Assembly: GCF_900446215.1 (NCBI RefSeq)
Contig: NZ_UAQZ01000007.1
Coordinates: forward strand, 186,001-250,000
Source of the DNA: Burkholderia cenocepacia
Lineage (GTDB): Bacteria; Pseudomonadota; Gammaproteobacteria; Burkholderiales; Burkholderiaceae
Direction of reading: 5' to 3'
Length of the DNA: 64,000 nucleotides
Position numbers and translations under genes: made by a program. A model generated the notes under the pieces. That model was not told where the DNA came from. It saw only the letters and a program-made list of their open reading frames with translations, and ran no database searches. How positions within the stretch are numbered: position 1 is the stretch's first letter; every line of letters begins with the position of its first letter. Shown one piece after another: positions 1 to 8,894 of this stretch.

Positions 1-3000
1 AGACCGTCCAGTACACGGACACCGACGCCTGCACGAGCGTCGACTCCGCCATCGCGCCGAATTCGTACGGCACGCCGGCCCAGTGATGCAGCGTGCGCAG
101 CAGGATCGCGTTCAGCCACAGGAACCCGGTCGCGCCGCCCGCACCCAGCAACTCGACGCGATACGCGTCGAACGACCAGCCGAGCCTGCGCGCGCGCATG
201 AACCACGACGCGGCGAGCGCATAGACGACCGCGAGCACGAGATCGAGCGGATTGAACAGCGGTACGCGCGCCCAGCTTCCGCCGTCCTGCGTGAAGTTCG
301 CGTAGAAGGTCCACGCCCACATCACGACGATCAGCGGCAGCGACGCGAACGCACAGAGGCGGGCGATGCCGTCGCGGCGCGTGAGCCACATTCCGGCGAA
401 TGCGAACAGGCTCCAGCCGACCATGAACACCTGCTGGATGCCGAACGACGACAGCACGGTGTCGATGTCGTAGCCCAGGTGGAAGCGGTGATGCAGCGTG
501 CGCAGCAGCAGCGCGTTGAACCACAGGAATACGGTCGCGATCGCCATATAGTCGACGACGCGCGGATGCCACGCGAGGCCGAGCGATTTCAGGCGACGCA
601 GCCACGCGACGAACGCGACGAACACGAGACCCTGCGCGACGTCGAGCGGATTGAGCAGTGGCAGCCAGAAGAGCGGAGCGGCGTCACCGTCGCTCGCCGT
701 GCTGGCGATGCTCCAGAGCCACAGCAGCGCCGCGAGCGGCGCGGCTCCCCACACCTGATACGCACGCGGGAACGCGGCGACCGGCCAGCGCAGGCGCGAG
801 CCGGGGCCCGATACGAGCAGGAGCAGCGCGCCGAAGCCGTACGCCCATGCGCTCCAGCTCCACGCGCCTTCCGGGACGAACGTGCGCAGGCGCCAGAAAC
901 CCTCGAGCGACAACAGTCCGCACAGGGTCCAGAACGTCAGCGTATGCAGCGGCGCGAGAATGCCTGCTGCAACGGCGGACGCCGTGCCGTTCGCGGCGGC
1001 GGCGCCGGTCGTGCCGCGCGACTGGCGCCACAGCAGCGCGAGCCCCGCGCCGACGGCGATCGGCCACGCGAACGCGCCCATGCCCGACAGCGGCGCTTCG
1101 TGCGCGTCGAACGCGCGCAGCGCGAGCAGCGCCAGCACCGGCGTGAGCGCGAGCGCGGGCCATTCGGCGAGCGGCCATGCGAGCCGGCGGCGCGCGACGT
1201 GCGCGAGCCATGCGGTGCCGGCCGCGAACAGCGCGGTCGTATCGACGACGAAGCGGTCGGCATGCAGGTCGACATGGCGGCTCGCATAGACGAGGATCTC
1301 GTGCAGCCCGCCGCTGACCCACCACAGCAGCCCCCACGCGGCGGCCGCGACACCGATCTCCGGCATCCATGCGTGCCACGCGCGCGCTTCGCCTCGCCCG
1401 TGCAGCCACCAGCCGGTGAACAGGCCGACGAGCGCGATCAGCAGCATCGCGATATACGGGCTGTTGAGCACCGGCAGCGCGGCCGTGTCGGCCGGGCCCA
1501 GCAGGCTCGTGAAGAACGCGCCGGCCGCGGCGACCTGCATCAGCAGCCCGAAGCCGAACGCGAGCAGGCGCTTCTGGCGCACGCCGAGCCACACGACGGC
1601 CGCGCCTTCGATGGCCCACGCGGCGCTGGTCGTCGGCCCCGAGAACGCGAGCGGCACCGCGAGCGTCGCGAAGATCACCGCGAGCGCGAGCATCGATTCG
1701 AACAGCAGGCCGAGGCGGTCGCGGCGGCGCGCGAGCCATGCGGCGACCGCGACGTAGAACGCCGACAGCGCGACCGCGCTCCACGCGAGCCCGAACGGCA
1801 TGCCTTTGACGAGCGACGCCTGCAGCGCGGTCGCGACGATCGGCGTGCCGAACACGAGCGTGCCGTCCACGTAGTGTCGCAGCGCGAGTTCGCGTTTCAC
1901 CGCATACAGCAGCGCGATGCCGACATACATCAGGAAGAACAGGATGAGGAACGGCTCGGTGCTCGCGAACAGCGCGGGACGATAGGCGGTCACGCCCCAC
2001 GCGGAGCCGATCGTGAACGTGAACACGAAGCCGAGCAGGTTCAGCGGGCGCCACGCCTTGAACCACGCGATCGCGAAGATCCCTGCGTTCAGCAGTGCGT
2101 AGTAGCTGAACAGCGCGACATGGTTGCCCTGGCCGGTCGACAGCAGGATCGGCGCGAGGAAGCCGCCCGCGCTGCCCATGAATGCGAGCGGCAGCGCGTT
2201 CTGCCGCACCGCGAGGAACGCGCTCAGCGCGCAGACCGCGACCATCAGCGGGAACGCGGCGCCGACGGGCAGCAATGCATACAGCTTGGTCGCGGCGAAG
2301 ATCGTCAGGTACAGGATGCCGACGCCGCCGCCTTGCAGCACGAGGCCGTACGCGGCGCGACGCGCCCGCACGCGCCAGCCGATCGCGAGCAGCGCGGCCG
2401 CGGCGAGCGCCGTGCCCGCGAGGCGGAACTCGATCGGCAGCATGTCGTTGTCGGCCGCGTACTTGAGCAGGAACGCGACACCGAAGAACAGCACGATGAT
2501 CCCGACGCGCACGACCGTGTTGCCGCCGAGCAGCCAGTCGCGCGCGGCGCCGAATGCGCGTTCGGCGATGCCGGGTTCACGGGGTGCGGGCGGGACAGCG
2601 CGGGCCGGTGCGGCCGGGGGGATCGTCGTGGTGTCGACGGGGGCAGGCGCGGATGCGGCCGGGCGCGCGGCGGTTGCCGGCGCGAGCGTCGAGGCGGGCG
2701 CCGGTGCCGAGGTGGAGGCCGATGTACCTGCCCGTGCGACAGCAGGTTGCGCGGGTGGTACGGGCGGTGTCGGGGAGTGCGCCGGCAGCGGGGCGGATGT
2801 GGCGCTCGCCGAAGCCGTGTGCGCGATGCCGCCGGAAGTCGCCGCGCCGGCCGTCGCGCCCGCGAGTTGCACACGCAGCGCGTCGAGTTCGCGCGTGAGC
2901 GTGTCGACGGTGGCTTCGAGGCGCGCGACGCGATCGGCGAGCGGTAACGGGGGCGGCGGCGTCGCGGAGACCGCGAACGCGTCGGGCGTGGCGCGCGGGT

Positions 3001-3145
3001 TCTGCTGCTTGCGTTGCCGCAGCGCGTGCCCGACGCAGAATCCGACGGCGGCCCCGAGCAGCGAGCCGCTCCCGGCCGAGAAATCCCCGATCAAGGCAGC
3101 GATGCCGCCCACGATGAAACCGATTACGGCGAATGCCCAGTTCAA
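1..3145 (-). CDS. DUF2339 polytopic membrane protein (3' end outside window)
   Basis: The frame stays open from the start to the left edge (1048 codons visible), so the C-terminus is missing. The start is TTG at 3145-3143, preceded by a GAGGGAG Shine-Dalgarno about 8 nt upstream; no ATG fits. The protein opens with a Gly-rich membrane segment (residues 4-20, WAFAVIGFIVGGIAALIG), then a short coiled coil (about 71-94), an Ala/Pro-rich linker (about 95-170), and a long series of membrane helices with repeated motifs such as LRTLHH. This architecture is that of the DUF2339 family of large inner-membrane proteins, whose function is unknown. It is transcribed away from the choline genes. Family assignment is confident; no function is claimed. 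Confidence 0.88.
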   Translation of the reverse strand, partial: MNWAFAVIGFIVGGIAALIGDFSAGSGSLLGAAVGFCVGHALRQRKQQNPRATPDAFAVSATPPPPLPLADRVARLEATVDTLTRELDALRVQLAGATAGAATSGGIAHTASASATSAPLPAHSPTPPVPPAQPAVARAGTSASTSAPAPASTLAPATAARPAASAPAPVDTTTIPPAAPARAVPPAPREPGIAERAFGAARDWLLGGNTVVRVGIIVLFFGVAFLLKYAADNDMLPIEFRLAGTALAAAALLAIGWRVRARRAAYGLVLQGGGVGILYLTIFAATKLYALLPVGAAFPLMVAVCALSAFLAVRQNALPLAFMGSAGGFLAPILLSTGQGNHVALFSYYALLNAGIFAIAWFKAWRPLNLLGFVFTFTIGSAWGVTAYRPALFASTEPFLILFFLMYVGIALLYAVKRELALRHYVDGTLVFGTPIVATALQASLVKGMPFGLAWSAVALSAFYVAVAAWLARRRDRLGLLFESMLALAVIFATLAVPLAFSGPTTSAAWAIEGAAVVWLGVRQKRLLAFGFGLLMQVAAAGAFFTSLLGPADTAALPVLNSPYIAMLLIALVGLFTGWWLHGRGEARAWHAWMPEIGVAAAAWGLLWWVSGGLHEILVYASRHVDLHADRFVVDTTALFAAGTAWLAHVARRRLAWPLAEWPALALTPVLALLALRAFDAHEAPLSGMGAFAWPIAVGAGLALLWRQSRGTTGAAAANGTASAVAAGILAPLHTLTFWTLCGLLSLEGFWRLRTFVPEGAWSWSAWAYGFGALLLLVSGPGSRLRWPVAAFPRAYQVWGAAPLAALLWLWSIASTASDGDAAPLFWLPLLNPLDVAQGLVFVAFVAWLRRLKSLGLAWHPRVVDYMAIATVFLWFNALLLRTLHHRFHLGYDIDTVLSSFGIQQVFMVGWSLFAFAGMWLTRRDGIARLCAFASLPLIVVMWAWTFYANFTQDGGSWARVPLFNPLDLVLAVVYALAASWFMRARRLGWSFDAYRVELLGAGGATGFLWLNAILLRTLHHWAGVPYEFGAMAESTLVQASVSVYWTV

Positions 3146-3469
3146 CGCCTTGCTCCCTCTCACTATCGTTATCGTCCTTCGATCGCGGATCGCACCGGAT
3201 CGAGGCGGTTTCAGCACGGCCGGCAGGCGAACCGGCATGCGCGCGCCGTGCGGCTCGGCCCTCGTGCGAAAGGCCCGCGGCATCGTCGCGATCGGCGTGT
3301 TTGCGGGGAATGTATCACAGCGTGCCCGCGCCGAATTCCGGGGGTGACGCGGTATCGCGGCATGCGCCGTTCGGTGTCGCCATCCGGCTTTTTGCACGGT
3401 CATGCTTTTTACTGGCGAATGGATGCGCGCTTTCGTCTGAGCAGATCGACGCCGGAACGGACGTCGATT

Positions 3470-3511
3470 TGTCGCAAAACGACGCGTGCCCGATGCGACC
3501 TGACGCAAAAC
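3470..3511 (+). promoter_or_regulatory. Direct repeat TGWCGCAAAAC, 31 bp apart, upstream of choV
   Basis: TGTCGCAAAAC lies at 3470-3480 and TGACGCAAAAC at 3501-3511. The starts are 31 bp apart, close to three helical turns, which suits an AraC-family activator binding one DNA face. Regulators of the GATase1/AraC type (GbdR in Pseudomonas) control choline and betaine genes, and two such regulators are encoded in this window. The assignment to them is inference. Confidence 0.4.
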
Positions 3512-3634
3512 CTCATGTGCCGTTCGCCGCGCTGCTGCGCACAAGTCCGGCGGGCGATGCCCGTCGTTGCTGGCCGGGCGCGTATTGCGCTGCCGCAATC
3601 GGCGGCGCGGCCCGCCGGACGGGGCCGGAGGCTG

Positions 3635-3664
3635 TGTCGTATTTGCGCAAGCGTTTGTCGTAAT
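3635..3664 (+). promoter_or_regulatory. Direct repeat TGTCGTAWT, 21 bp apart, close to choV
   Basis: TGTCGTATT begins at 3635 and TGTCGTAAT at 3656, 21 bp apart (two helical turns). Tandem half-sites two turns apart are the usual footprint of an AraC-type dimer. The repeat is about 90-115 bp upstream of the choV start, where an activator site would be expected. It resembles the TGTCGC repeats further upstream. Confidence 0.4.
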
Positions 3665-3750
3665 TCGTCGGCAGGCCGGGGTTTTTTCTGGCAACTATGT
3701 AGGCACGCTATGACAAGCGCGAGTCCCCGCTACACGAGGAGAAGGTTTCG

Positions 3751-4920
3751 ATGGATGCCCCCAAGGTTGTGGTCGAAGGTCTGTGCAAGGTGTTTGGAAG
3801 CAATCCGCAGCAGGCGCTCGACATGCTCGCCGCCGGCGCGACGAAGGACGATGTGCTCAAGCGCACCGGTCAGGTCGTCGGCGTGCACAACGTCTCCTTC
3901 GATGTGCAGGAAGGCGAAATTTTCGTGCTGATGGGCCTGTCCGGCTCCGGCAAGTCCACGCTGATCCGACTCGTGAACCGGCTGGTCGATCCGAGCGCCG
4001 GCAAGGTGCTGATCGACGGGCTCGACGTCGCGTCGGCGCGCCGCTCGGCGCTGACCGCGCTGCGCCGCAAGGACATGAGCATGGTGTTCCAGTCGTTCGC
4101 GCTGATGCCGCATCGCACCGTCGTGTCGAATGCCGCGTTCGGGCTCGAAGTCGCGGGCATGGGCAAGAAGGAGCGCGAGCGCCGCGCGATGGAAGTGCTC
4201 GAGCAGGTCGGCCTCGCGCCGTTTTCGCACAAGCTGCCGTCCGAGCTGTCGGGCGGCATGCAGCAGCGCGTCGGCCTCGCCCGCGCGCTGGCCGTGAACC
4301 CGTCGCTGATGATCATGGACGAGGCGTTTTCCGCACTCGATCCGCTCAAGCGCCGCGAAATGCAGGACGTGCTGCTGCAACTGCAGAAGGAACAGCGTCG
4401 CACGATCATGTTCGTGTCGCACGATCTGGAGGAAGCGCTGCGCATCGGCAACCGCATCGCGATCATGGAAGGTGGCCGCCTCGTGCAGGTCGGCACGCCG
4501 CAGGACATCATCGCGAACCCGGCCGACGATTACGTGCGCGCGTTCTTCGACGGCATCGACACCAGCCGCTATCTCACGGCCGGCGACCTGATGCAGACGG
4601 GCGCCGTGCCGCTCGTGTCGAAGTGCGATGCCGCGAACGTCGCGGCGTCGCTGAACGGCAGCGCCGAATACGCGTTCGTGCTCGATGCCCAGCGCAAGAT
4701 CCGCGGCTTCGTCACGCGCGACGCGATCGGCCAGGACACGCCGTCCGTGCGGCCGATCGAAAGCATCCGGCGCGATGCGTCGCTCGACCATGTCGTCGCG
4801 CGCGTGGTCGCGAGCCCGAATGCACTGCCGGTCGTCGACGACGACGGCTGCTACTGCGGCTCGGTCGATCGCGCGCTCATCCTGAAGGCCATCACGCGTT
4901 CGCGAGGCTCCCATGTCTGA
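3751..4920 (+). CDS. choV: Choline/betaine ABC transporter ATP-binding protein
   Basis: This 389-aa ATPase energises uptake of choline or related quaternary amines at the inner membrane. The Walker A motif GLSGSGKST is at residues 62-70, the Q-loop Gln at 114, the signature LSGGMQQR at 166-173, Walker B LMIMDEAFSALD at 186-197 and the switch His at 224. The N-terminal extension of about 45 residues and the C-terminal regulatory (CBS-like) part from about residue 270 are typical of the ProV/ChoV branch. It has a strong AGGAGAAGG ribosome site. It overlaps choW by 8 bp, so the two are co-translated; the binding protein choX lies downstream. Choline rather than glycine betaine is inferred from choX. 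Confidence 0.93.
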   Translation: MDAPKVVVEGLCKVFGSNPQQALDMLAAGATKDDVLKRTGQVVGVHNVSFDVQEGEIFVLMGLSGSGKSTLIRLVNRLVDPSAGKVLIDGLDVASARRSALTALRRKDMSMVFQSFALMPHRTVVSNAAFGLEVAGMGKKERERRAMEVLEQVGLAPFSHKLPSELSGGMQQRVGLARALAVNPSLMIMDEAFSALDPLKRREMQDVLLQLQKEQRRTIMFVSHDLEEALRIGNRIAIMEGGRLVQVGTPQDIIANPADDYVRAFFDGIDTSRYLTAGDLMQTGAVPLVSKCDAANVAASLNGSAEYAFVLDAQRKIRGFVTRDAIGQDTPSVRPIESIRRDASLDHVVARVVASPNALPVVDDDGCYCGSVDRALILKAITRSRGSHV

Positions 4921-5809
4921 AATGATTCCGCTCGGTAGCTGGGTCGACCAGTCCGTTCACTACCTGCTCGACCACGACGCGAAGACGTTCGACGCGATCG
5001 GTCAGGCGATCGAAGGGCTCGCCGCATTCGTCGAGCATGGCCTGCAGGCGATCCCGATGTGGTTGATGATGGCGATCTTCATCGGCGTCGGGCTGTGGCG
5101 GGTGGGCTGGCGCTTCGCGCTGTTCACCACCGCGTCGCTGCTGCTGATCTTCGCGACCGGCTTCTGGGACCAGACGGTCATCACGCTCGGGCTCACGCTG
5201 TCGTCGACGATCATCAGCCTCGTGCTCGGCATTCCGCTCGGCATCTGGGCCGCGAAGAGCAAGTGGGTCGCCGCGATCGTGCGCCCGATCCTCGACCTGA
5301 TGCAGACGATGCCGGCCTTCGTCTACCTGATTCCGGCCGCGATGCTGTTCGGTCTCGGCCGCGTGCCGGGGATCCTGTCGACGGTGATCTTCGCGATGCC
5401 GCCCGCGGTGCGCCTCACGAGCCTCGGCATCCGCCACGTGAACCGCGAGATCGTCGAAGCCGGCCAGGCGTTTGGCTGCACGCCGTGGCAACTGCTGTAC
5501 AAGGTGCAGTTCCCGAACGCGCTGCCGTCGATCATGCAGGGCGTGAACCAGACGATCATGATGGCGCTGTCGATGGTGATCATCGCGTCGATGGTCGGCG
5601 CGGGCGGCCTCGGCAACGACGTGCTAGCGAGTATCCAGCGCCTCGACATCGGTCTCGGCTTCGAAAGCGGTCTGTCGGTCGTGCTGCTCGCGATCATTCT
5701 GGACCGCATCACCGAGAGCTTCGGCCGCGCACCGGGCACCGTGAAGGCGCCGCTGTTCTCCGGCCTCAAGCAGCTGTTTCGCGTGAAGGCCGCGCCCGCA
5801 CAGGCCTGA
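4913..5809 (+). CDS. choW: Choline/betaine ABC transporter permease
   Basis: This 298-aa integral membrane subunit forms the channel with ChoV. It has an amphipathic N-terminus, several hydrophobic helices from about residue 45, and an EAA-type coupling loop (VNREIVEAGQAFG, about residues 177-189) that contacts the ATPase. The start at 4913 overlaps the choV stop, so translation is coupled. Family (ProW/ChoW) and length are normal. A GC hairpin without a U-tract follows the stop before the regulator gene. Confidence 0.92.
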   Translation: MSEMIPLGSWVDQSVHYLLDHDAKTFDAIGQAIEGLAAFVEHGLQAIPMWLMMAIFIGVGLWRVGWRFALFTTASLLLIFATGFWDQTVITLGLTLSSTIISLVLGIPLGIWAAKSKWVAAIVRPILDLMQTMPAFVYLIPAAMLFGLGRVPGILSTVIFAMPPAVRLTSLGIRHVNREIVEAGQAFGCTPWQLLYKVQFPNALPSIMQGVNQTIMMALSMVIIASMVGAGGLGNDVLASIQRLDIGLGFESGLSVVLLAIILDRITESFGRAPGTVKAPLFSGLKQLFRVKAAPAQA

Positions 5810-5860
5810 TCTTCGGCGGCCAGGAGCGACCTGGCCGCACACCCTGAATAGATAACGGTT

Positions 5861-5880
5861 CCCGCGGCTTCGGCCGCGGG
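5861..5880 (+). other. GC hairpin between choW and the AraC-type regulator
   Basis: CCCGCGGC and GCCGCGGG form an 8-bp perfect stem around a UUCG tetraloop, one of the most stable RNA loops. No run of T follows, so it is not a classical intrinsic terminator. It may protect the choVW message end or reduce read-through into the regulator gene. Confidence 0.45.
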
Positions 5881-5916
5881 GCTGGCCCCCTGCAACCTCC
5901 TCGCCAGGAGACCGAT

Positions 5917-6915
5917 GTGACGTCCGCCGTCGCTGTCGCGCCCGCCGCCTGCGTTTCACCGGTTTCGTCCCTCGCCCATTTCGGCTTCCTGACGCTGCCG
6001 AACTTCTCGATGATCGCGTTCTCGAGCGCGGTCGAAGTGCTTCGGATGGCGAACTACGTCGGGCGGGCGGAACACTACAAGTGGTCGATCTACTCGCTCG
6101 ACGGCGCGCCCGTGCATGCCAGTAACGGCATCGCGGTGCGGCCCACGCAGGCGCTCGACTACGACAACCTGCCCGACGTGATGATCGTGTGCGGCGGCAT
6201 CCGCATCCGCGACGTGGTCGACGAGGGCGCGCGCGATACGCTCGCGGCGCTCGCCGAACGCGGGCTGCCGCTCGGCGGCATCTGCACGGGCGCCTATGCG
6301 CTGATGTCGAGCGGGTTGCTCGACGGCTATCGCTGCACCGTGCACTGGGAAAACCTGTCCGCGCTGCATTCCGAATTTCCGCGGGTGGGCTTCGCCGACG
6401 AGTTGTTCGTCGTCGATCGCGACCGGCTCACCTGCACCGGCGGCACCGCGCCGCTCGACCTGATGCTGAACCTCGTCGGCATGCGCTTCGGCCAGCAACT
6501 GGCCGCGCAGGTATCCGAGCAGTTCATCCTCGAGCGCATCCGCAGTTCGACCGATACGCAGCCGATTCCGGTCGATGCGCGGGTGGGCTTCTCGCGCGCG
6601 GAGCTGATCGAGGTCGTGCGGCTGATGGAGGCGAACATCGAGGAGCCGCTGTCGCTCGAGGAACTCGCGCGGCTCGTGCGGCTGTCGCAGCGGCATCTGC
6701 AGCGCATGTTCAAGGTGTACCTGAACGTTTCGCCGACCCACTATTACCTGACGCTGCGCCTGAAGCGCGCACGCGACCTGCTGCGCACGACCGATGCATC
6801 GATCGCGCGCGTGACGACGGTCTGCGGGTTTCATTCGCCGTGCCATTTCAGCAAGGCATACCGCGCGCAGTTCGGCCATGCACCGAGCTACGAGCGCCGG
6901 CTGCCGGGGCGCTGA
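5917..6915 (+). CDS. GATase1/AraC transcriptional regulator (GbdR/CdhR type)
   Basis: The 332-aa protein has an N-terminal DJ-1/PfpI (class I amidotransferase-like) domain (about residues 20-185, with GGICTGAYAL around the nucleophile elbow) and a C-terminal double helix-turn-helix AraC domain (about 220-330). This combination is shared by GbdR (glycine betaine), CdhR (carnitine) and ArgR. The start is GTG at 5917 behind CAGGAG. It sits between choVW and choX, so control of choline uptake is the natural inference. Which of the two such regulators in this window is the GbdR counterpart cannot be decided from sequence alone. Confidence 0.87.
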   Translation: MTSAVAVAPAACVSPVSSLAHFGFLTLPNFSMIAFSSAVEVLRMANYVGRAEHYKWSIYSLDGAPVHASNGIAVRPTQALDYDNLPDVMIVCGGIRIRDVVDEGARDTLAALAERGLPLGGICTGAYALMSSGLLDGYRCTVHWENLSALHSEFPRVGFADELFVVDRDRLTCTGGTAPLDLMLNLVGMRFGQQLAAQVSEQFILERIRSSTDTQPIPVDARVGFSRAELIEVVRLMEANIEEPLSLEELARLVRLSQRHLQRMFKVYLNVSPTHYYLTLRLKRARDLLRTTDASIARVTTVCGFHSPCHFSKAYRAQFGHAPSYERRLPGR

Positions 6916-7017
6916 ACGGGCGGTCATTCGGTCCGCGACGTCGCCGGGATCGCGGCGCGCGGCTTCAATAAACGATCCCGCATTCAAGCAAACGACATCA
7001 CTTTGAGGAGAAGCAAG

Positions 7018-7965
7018 ATGAAGCGCCTATTGATCGCAGCGGTGTGCGGGATCGGGGTGGCCGCGCCGATGTCGGCCGTTTATGCGGCCGATCCGCCCGT
7101 ATGCAAGAACGTGCGCTTCGCCGATGTCGGCTGGTCCGACATCGCGGCGACCACGGGCCTCGCGTCGACGATGCTGCAGGGGCTCGGCTACAACCCGACG
7201 AAGACGATCGCGTCGGTGCCGATCACGTTCGCCGGGATCAAGAGCAAGCAGATCGACGTGTTCCTCGGCTACTGGTCGCCGACGATGGACCCGATCATCC
7301 AGCCGTTCACGAAGGCCGGCACGATCAAGGTGCTCGCGACGCCCAACCTGACCGGCGCGAAATACACGCTCGCGGTGCCCGACTACGTGTACCAGGGCGG
7401 CCTGAAGTCGTTCGCGGACATCCAGAAGTACGCGGACAAGCTCAACGGCAAGATCTACGGGATCGAGCCGGGCAACGACGGCAATGCGCTGATCAAGAAG
7501 ATGATCGACGGCAACCAGTTCGGCCTCGGCAAGTTCAAGCTGGTCGAATCGAGCGAGGCCGGGATGCTGGTCGAGGTGAATCGCGCGATCCGCGACAAGC
7601 AGTGGATCGTCTTCCTCGGCTGGGAACCGCATCCGATGAACGTGCAGATGAAGATCGACTACCTGACCGGCGGCGACGACGTGTTTGGCCCGAACTACGG
7701 CGAGGCGAAGGTGCTGACGGCGACGCCGCCCGACTACTCGCAGCGCTGCCCGAACGTCGCGAAGTTCGTGTCGAACCTGCAGTTCACGACGTCGATCGAG
7801 AACCACGTGATGGTGCCGATCATGAACAAGCAGGATCCGAACAAGGCCGCCGCCGAATGGCTGAAGGCGAATCCGCAAGCCCTCGACAAGTGGCTCGCGG
7901 GCGTGACGACGCTCGACGGCAAGCCGGGCCTGCCGGCGGTGAAGGCGTACCTCGGCGTGCATTGA
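7018..7965 (+). CDS. choX: Periplasmic choline-binding protein of the ABC transporter
   Basis: This 315-aa protein delivers choline to ChoVW in the periplasm. It starts with a clear signal peptide (MKRLLIAAVCGIGVAAPMSA, cleavage probably after VYA at about residue 23), followed by a mature region like the ChoX/ProX binding proteins with aromatic-rich ligand-box segments (VGWSDIAATTG, GYWSPTMDP, FLGWEPHPM). The ATG at 7018 is preferred because GAGGAG lies just upstream; an in-frame TTG at 7003 falls before or inside that ribosome site. A strong intrinsic terminator follows at 8020-8057. The regulator gene separates it from choVW, but all lie on one strand. Confidence 0.92.
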   Translation: MKRLLIAAVCGIGVAAPMSAVYAADPPVCKNVRFADVGWSDIAATTGLASTMLQGLGYNPTKTIASVPITFAGIKSKQIDVFLGYWSPTMDPIIQPFTKAGTIKVLATPNLTGAKYTLAVPDYVYQGGLKSFADIQKYADKLNGKIYGIEPGNDGNALIKKMIDGNQFGLGKFKLVESSEAGMLVEVNRAIRDKQWIVFLGWEPHPMNVQMKIDYLTGGDDVFGPNYGEAKVLTATPPDYSQRCPNVAKFVSNLQFTTSIENHVMVPIMNKQDPNKAAAEWLKANPQALDKWLAGVTTLDGKPGLPAVKAYLGVH

Positions 7966-8019
7966 CGGTGACCTGTCGGGCTTGGCGGTTGCGACCCAAA
8001 ACCTGACGTGCATGATGAG

Positions 8020-8057
8020 CCGGCGCAAGCAGGGTGCCCTGCTTGCGCCGGTTTTTT
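8020..8057 (+). terminator. Intrinsic terminator after choX
   Basis: A perfect 15-bp inverted repeat (CCGGCGCAAGCAGGG, 2-nt spacer, complement) is followed directly by TTTTTT at 8052-8057. This is a textbook rho-independent terminator ending the choline cluster. Confidence 0.93.
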
Positions 8058-8133
8058 GCTGCCCGCTTCGCGCTTGGCCCGACCGCTGGCCGGCGATGCG
8101 CTAGACTGCTCGATCCCGATCGAGGAGACGGCA

Positions 8134-8262
8134 ATGACCCGCAGCACGCTCGATACATCCGGATGGCAATCGGCAGCCGCCACGCGACCGAATGGCGCGA
8201 CCGCTTCGGTCGATGCTGGCTGCAACCGGGCGATCCCGCACCGCGGCCGTTCATTCGCATGA
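8134..8262 (+). CDS. Possible 42-codon leader ORF overlapping the TRIC gene
   Basis: An ATG at 8134 has a good Shine-Dalgarno (GAGGAGACGGCA), while the downstream TRIC gene has none that I can see. The frame runs to a TGA at 8260-8262 that overlaps the TRIC ATG as ATGA. The short product has no recognised domain. It may be a coupling leader peptide; alternatively a frameshift separates the true ribosome site from the TRIC frame, which is itself open upstream and has typical GC3. Treat as tentative. Confidence 0.3.
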   Translation: MTRSTLDTSGWQSAAATRPNGATASVDAGCNRAIPHRGRSFA

Positions 8263-8885
8263 AGCGCATCGAGCAAGTCGTGCTCGCCGCCGATCTCGCG
8301 GGCACGGCGGTGTTCGCGATCGAGGGCGCCAATGCGGCGATCGGCGCCGGACTCGACCTGTTCGGGGTGATGGTGCTGTCGCTCGTCGTCGCGCTTGGCG
8401 GCGGCGTGATTCGCGACCTGCTGATCGGCGCCCGCCCGCCGAGCGCCGTGAGCGACTGGCGTTATCCGGCGCTCGCGTTCGCCGCCGGGCTGTTCGCGTT
8501 CGTGTTTCATGCGCGGGTCGCGTCGTTCCCGCCGTCGCTGCTGACGGCGCTCGATGCGGCCGGCCTCGCGTTGTTCGCGGTCGCGGGCGCGGTGAAGGCG
8601 CTGGAATTTCGCGTCCACCCGTTCATCGCCACGCTGATGGGCGCCGTGACCGGCTGCGGGGGCGGCGTGGTGCGCGATCTGCTGCTCGCACGGATACCGG
8701 TCGTGCTGGTCACCGACATCTACGCGAGCGCGGCGCTGCTCGGTGCGGTCGTCGTCGTGTCGTGCCGGCGACTCGGTTGCCCGCCCGTCGTCGCGGCCGT
8801 GCTGGGCGGCGTCGCGTGCTTTGCGCTGCGAATGGCGGCGGTGCGCTTCGGCTGGCAGTTGCCGAAAATTGCCGCGGGGGCGTAA
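8259..8885 (+). CDS. TRIC/UPF0126-type membrane protein (trimeric intracellular cation channel family)
   Basis: The product has 208 residues if started at ATG 8259. Two homologous three-helix repeats are visible, each with the family motif GGGxxRDLL (ALGGGVIRDLLIG near residue 45 and GCGGGVVRDLLLA near 130), characteristic of UPF0126 proteins, some of which are trimeric cation (K+) channels. The molecule lacks any extra domain. An in-frame ATG at 8163 would add 32 residues; the chosen start forms an ATGA overlap with a possible leader ORF. Substrate is not predictable. Confidence 0.85.
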   Translation: MKRIEQVVLAADLAGTAVFAIEGANAAIGAGLDLFGVMVLSLVVALGGGVIRDLLIGARPPSAVSDWRYPALAFAAGLFAFVFHARVASFPPSLLTALDAAGLALFAVAGAVKALEFRVHPFIATLMGAVTGCGGGVVRDLLLARIPVVLVTDIYASAALLGAVVVVSCRRLGCPPVVAAVLGGVACFALRMAAVRFGWQLPKIAAGA

Positions 8886-8894
8886 GCGCCCGAC

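Larger units (their letters stand above)
3146..3750. other. 605-bp intergenic region between divergent DUF2339 gene and choV
   Basis: No coding sequence with convincing codon bias was found here. The left part carries the TTG start context of the DUF2339 gene. The right part is more A/T-rich than its surroundings and contains two sets of direct repeats described separately (3470-3511 and 3635-3664). A good Shine-Dalgarno (AGGAGAAGG) precedes choV. Confidence 0.6.

Noticed and set aside
83..2947. 954-codon open frame on the plus strand inside the DUF2339 gene
   Set aside because: Arg/Glu/Gln-rich low-complexity product typical of antisense frames in GC-rich DNA; the opposite strand gives a coherent membrane protein.
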